Shown here: piece after piece, positions 6,154 to 6,782 of the stretch
Layout of the letters: every line of letters starts with the position of its first letter
How positions within the stretch are numbered: position 1 is the first letter of the stretch
Source: SAR324 cluster bacterium
GTDB lineage: Bacteria; SAR324; JACQKK01
Reading direction: 5' to 3'
DNA: 6,782 nucleotides
NCBI GenBank assembly: GCA_027296185.1
Contig: JAPUJL010000190.1
Location: 1-6,782, forward strand
Notes under the pieces: model-generated
Databases searched by the model: none
What the model saw: only the letters and a program-made list of their open reading frames with translations
What the model was told of the DNA's origin: nothing
Translations under genes and position numbers: made by a program

Positions 6154-6165
6154 GAAGAAGGCAAT

Positions 6166-6194
6166 AAAAAAGGACACCCAACGCCGGATGTCCT
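6166..6194 (-). terminator. Intrinsic terminator in the infC leader (attenuator)
   Basis: AGGACATCC pairs with GGGTGTCCT (9 bp including one G-U) around a 6-nt loop. It runs into TTTTTT (the last T of the stem plus five), then ATT, on the transcribed strand. It lies about 10 nt before the infC ribosome binding site and about 110 nt after the predicted promoter. It may also end read-through from the upstream hydrolase gene, but its overlap with an alternative helix favours an attenuator. Confidence 0.85.
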
Positions 6195-6308
6195 GTCGCC
6201 CGAGAAGGCACCATGCCCCTCCGGCAGTCTTTCCAGGACCCGGCCGCTCTGACACCGCGTCAGGCTAAGGGTGGAGGCCATGTCCGGCCCCGCTTCTTGT
6301 CCGGCAGG

Positions 6309-6337
6309 AAACTACCCCGGTAGGCTCACCCTGTCAA
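6309..6337 (-). promoter_or_regulatory. Sigma70-type promoter for the infC operon
   Basis: A perfect -35 box TTGACA (6332-6337), an exact 17-nt spacer and a weaker -10 box TAGTTT (6309-6314) lie on the minus strand. The -35 box is formed by the codons for Leu-Thr near the end of the hydrolase gene, and the stop codon is within the spacer. Transcription would start around 6300-6302 and produce a leader of about 160 nt. The consensus -35 with ideal spacing just before an operon leader is good evidence; the -10 box matches only in part. Confidence 0.65.
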
Positions 6338-6782
6338 CCGAACCGCGTCCGCCAGTTCCAACCCGCGTGAACCCTCAACTACCCGCCCCATAAGTACTTC
6401 GGGGTCGTGCTCGAACAGCAGCAGCCACCCCTCCGCGGCCGCCCGGCCGAGCACGTCCCGCTTGGTTTCGAGGGTTGTCAGCGGCTCCAGATCGTACCCC
6501 ATGATCCAGGGCAGCGGGAGATGGGCCGAGGTGGGCGCCAGGTCACCCAGGAACAAGGCCGTATCCCCTCCATCGCTCACTACCACAGACTGGTGATACG
6601 GTACGTGCCCCGGCGTGACCAGCACCGAGAGACCCGGTAGCACGTCCGACGGCCCGTTCAGCAGCCGCCACCGATCGGCCTCGGCGACGGGATCGAAATT
6701 CGGAGGGAAATAGCTTGCGCGGGTCCGCTCGTTGGCGCGCCGGGCGAACTCCAGTTCGCCCCGTTGAACGACGTAGGTGGCA
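6326..6782 (-). CDS. MBL-fold metallo-hydrolase, C-terminal part (gene runs off the right edge)
   Basis: The last 151 residues of a metallo-beta-lactamase-fold hydrolase; the start and the HxHxDH metal motif lie beyond the right edge. Visible family marks, counted within the partial protein, are TPGHVPYHQSV (56-66, metal-ligand His59), LFLGDLAP (76-83, bridging Asp80) and LLFEHDP (121-127, His125). The stretch HLPLPWIMGYDLEPLTTLETKR (about 87-108) resembles members annotated as lactonase-like or general MBL hydrolases, in which the PW and YD residues and the TL..R helix recur. All visible metal ligands are kept, so the enzyme is probably active; the substrate cannot be told. It is co-oriented with infC, and the infC promoter lies over its last codons. 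It has no obvious functional link to the translation genes. A start at the internal GTG (6643) would cut the fold and is not credible, because the frame continues open to the edge. Confidence 0.88.
   Translation of the reverse strand, partial: ATYVVQRGELEFARRANERTRASYFPPNFDPVAEADRWRLLNGPSDVLPGLSVLVTPGHVPYHQSVVVSDGGDTALFLGDLAPTSAHLPLPWIMGYDLEPLTTLETKRDVLGRAAAEGWLLLFEHDPEVLMGRVVEGSRGLELADAVRLTG

Larger units (their letters stand above)
6141..6302 (-). promoter_or_regulatory. infC leader: candidate r-protein (L20-type) attenuator
   Basis: About 160 nt of untranslated leader between the predicted transcription start (about 6300-6302) and infC. It ends in an intrinsic terminator (6166-6194). Upstream, GCCGGGTCCTG (6234-6244) can pair with CAGGAC and CCGGC (6190-6195 and 6183-6187) across a 2-nt bulge. 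This 11-bp helix takes up the terminator's whole 5' arm, so the two folds exclude each other. The leader also has a CTGAC/GTCAG stem (about 6251-6265) and a GGCC/GGCC hairpin with a GGACAT loop (about 6277-6290). In B. subtilis, infC-rpmI-rplT is controlled by an L20-binding leader that forms a terminator; position and layout here match. The effector is inferred, not shown. Confidence 0.65.

Noticed and set aside
4842..6155. Plus-strand open frame of 437 codons opposite rplT, rpmI and infC
   Set aside because: It is a shadow of three certain genes and crosses both of their intergenic gaps.
6141..6281. infC starting at ATG 6281
   Set aside because: The extra 47 residues would encode the terminator and antiterminator and have no similarity to IF3; the ribosome binding site lies far downstream of that ATG.

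Overview
This window carries a single run of minus-strand genes from a high-GC, probably Gram-negative bacterium. Read in transcription order (right to left) it is: the 3' end of an MBL-fold metallo-hydrolase, infC (IF3), rpmI (L35), rplT (L20), pheS, pheT, a small ZapB-like coiled-coil gene, zapA, and the 5' end of rny (RNase Y). The order infC-rpmI-rplT-pheS-pheT followed by zapA and rny is an old translation/division/RNA-decay cluster. Together with the protein style it would fit Gemmatimonadota or a neighbouring high-GC phylum, but that placement is an inference from context. No mobile element, tRNA, rRNA or CRISPR was seen, and no plus-strand gene is credible.

Region by region. At 6326-6782 lies the C-terminal part of a metallo-beta-lactamase-fold hydrolase. 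A sigma70-type promoter (TTGACA, 17-nt spacer, TAGTTT; 6309-6337) straddles its stop codon and points at infC. A leader of about 160 nt (6141-6302) follows. It ends in a clear intrinsic terminator (6166-6194) only about 10 nt before the infC Shine-Dalgarno. An upstream segment can form a competing 11-bp antiterminator that takes up the terminator's 5' arm. This is the architecture of an L20/IF3-type attenuating r-protein leader. infC itself has no usable ATG, GTG or TTG start; the best start is a CTG placed 8 nt after AGGAG. rpmI and rplT follow with strong Shine-Dalgarno sites.

The rplT-pheS spacer (4885-5000) contains no gene but can form several GC-rich hairpins. pheS and pheT, whose products form one alpha2beta2 enzyme, are separated by an unusual 155-nt spacer (3680-3834). 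It is largely made of two different 7-nt tandem arrays: a degenerate NNGGNCG array that runs into the pheS stop codon, and four copies of TYACTGA that end two nucleotides before the pheT ATG. pheT has no evident Shine-Dalgarno.

Downstream of pheT the genes are tightly coupled. The ZapB-like gene begins with GTG 4 nt after pheT, its stop overlaps the zapA start as ATGA, and rny follows 41 nt later behind a perfect 8-bp hairpin. Functionally the run links translation initiation, ribosome assembly and Phe-tRNA charging with Z-ring assembly and mRNA decay. The most interesting non-coding signals are the infC attenuator, the CTG start and the heptad arrays between pheS and pheT.
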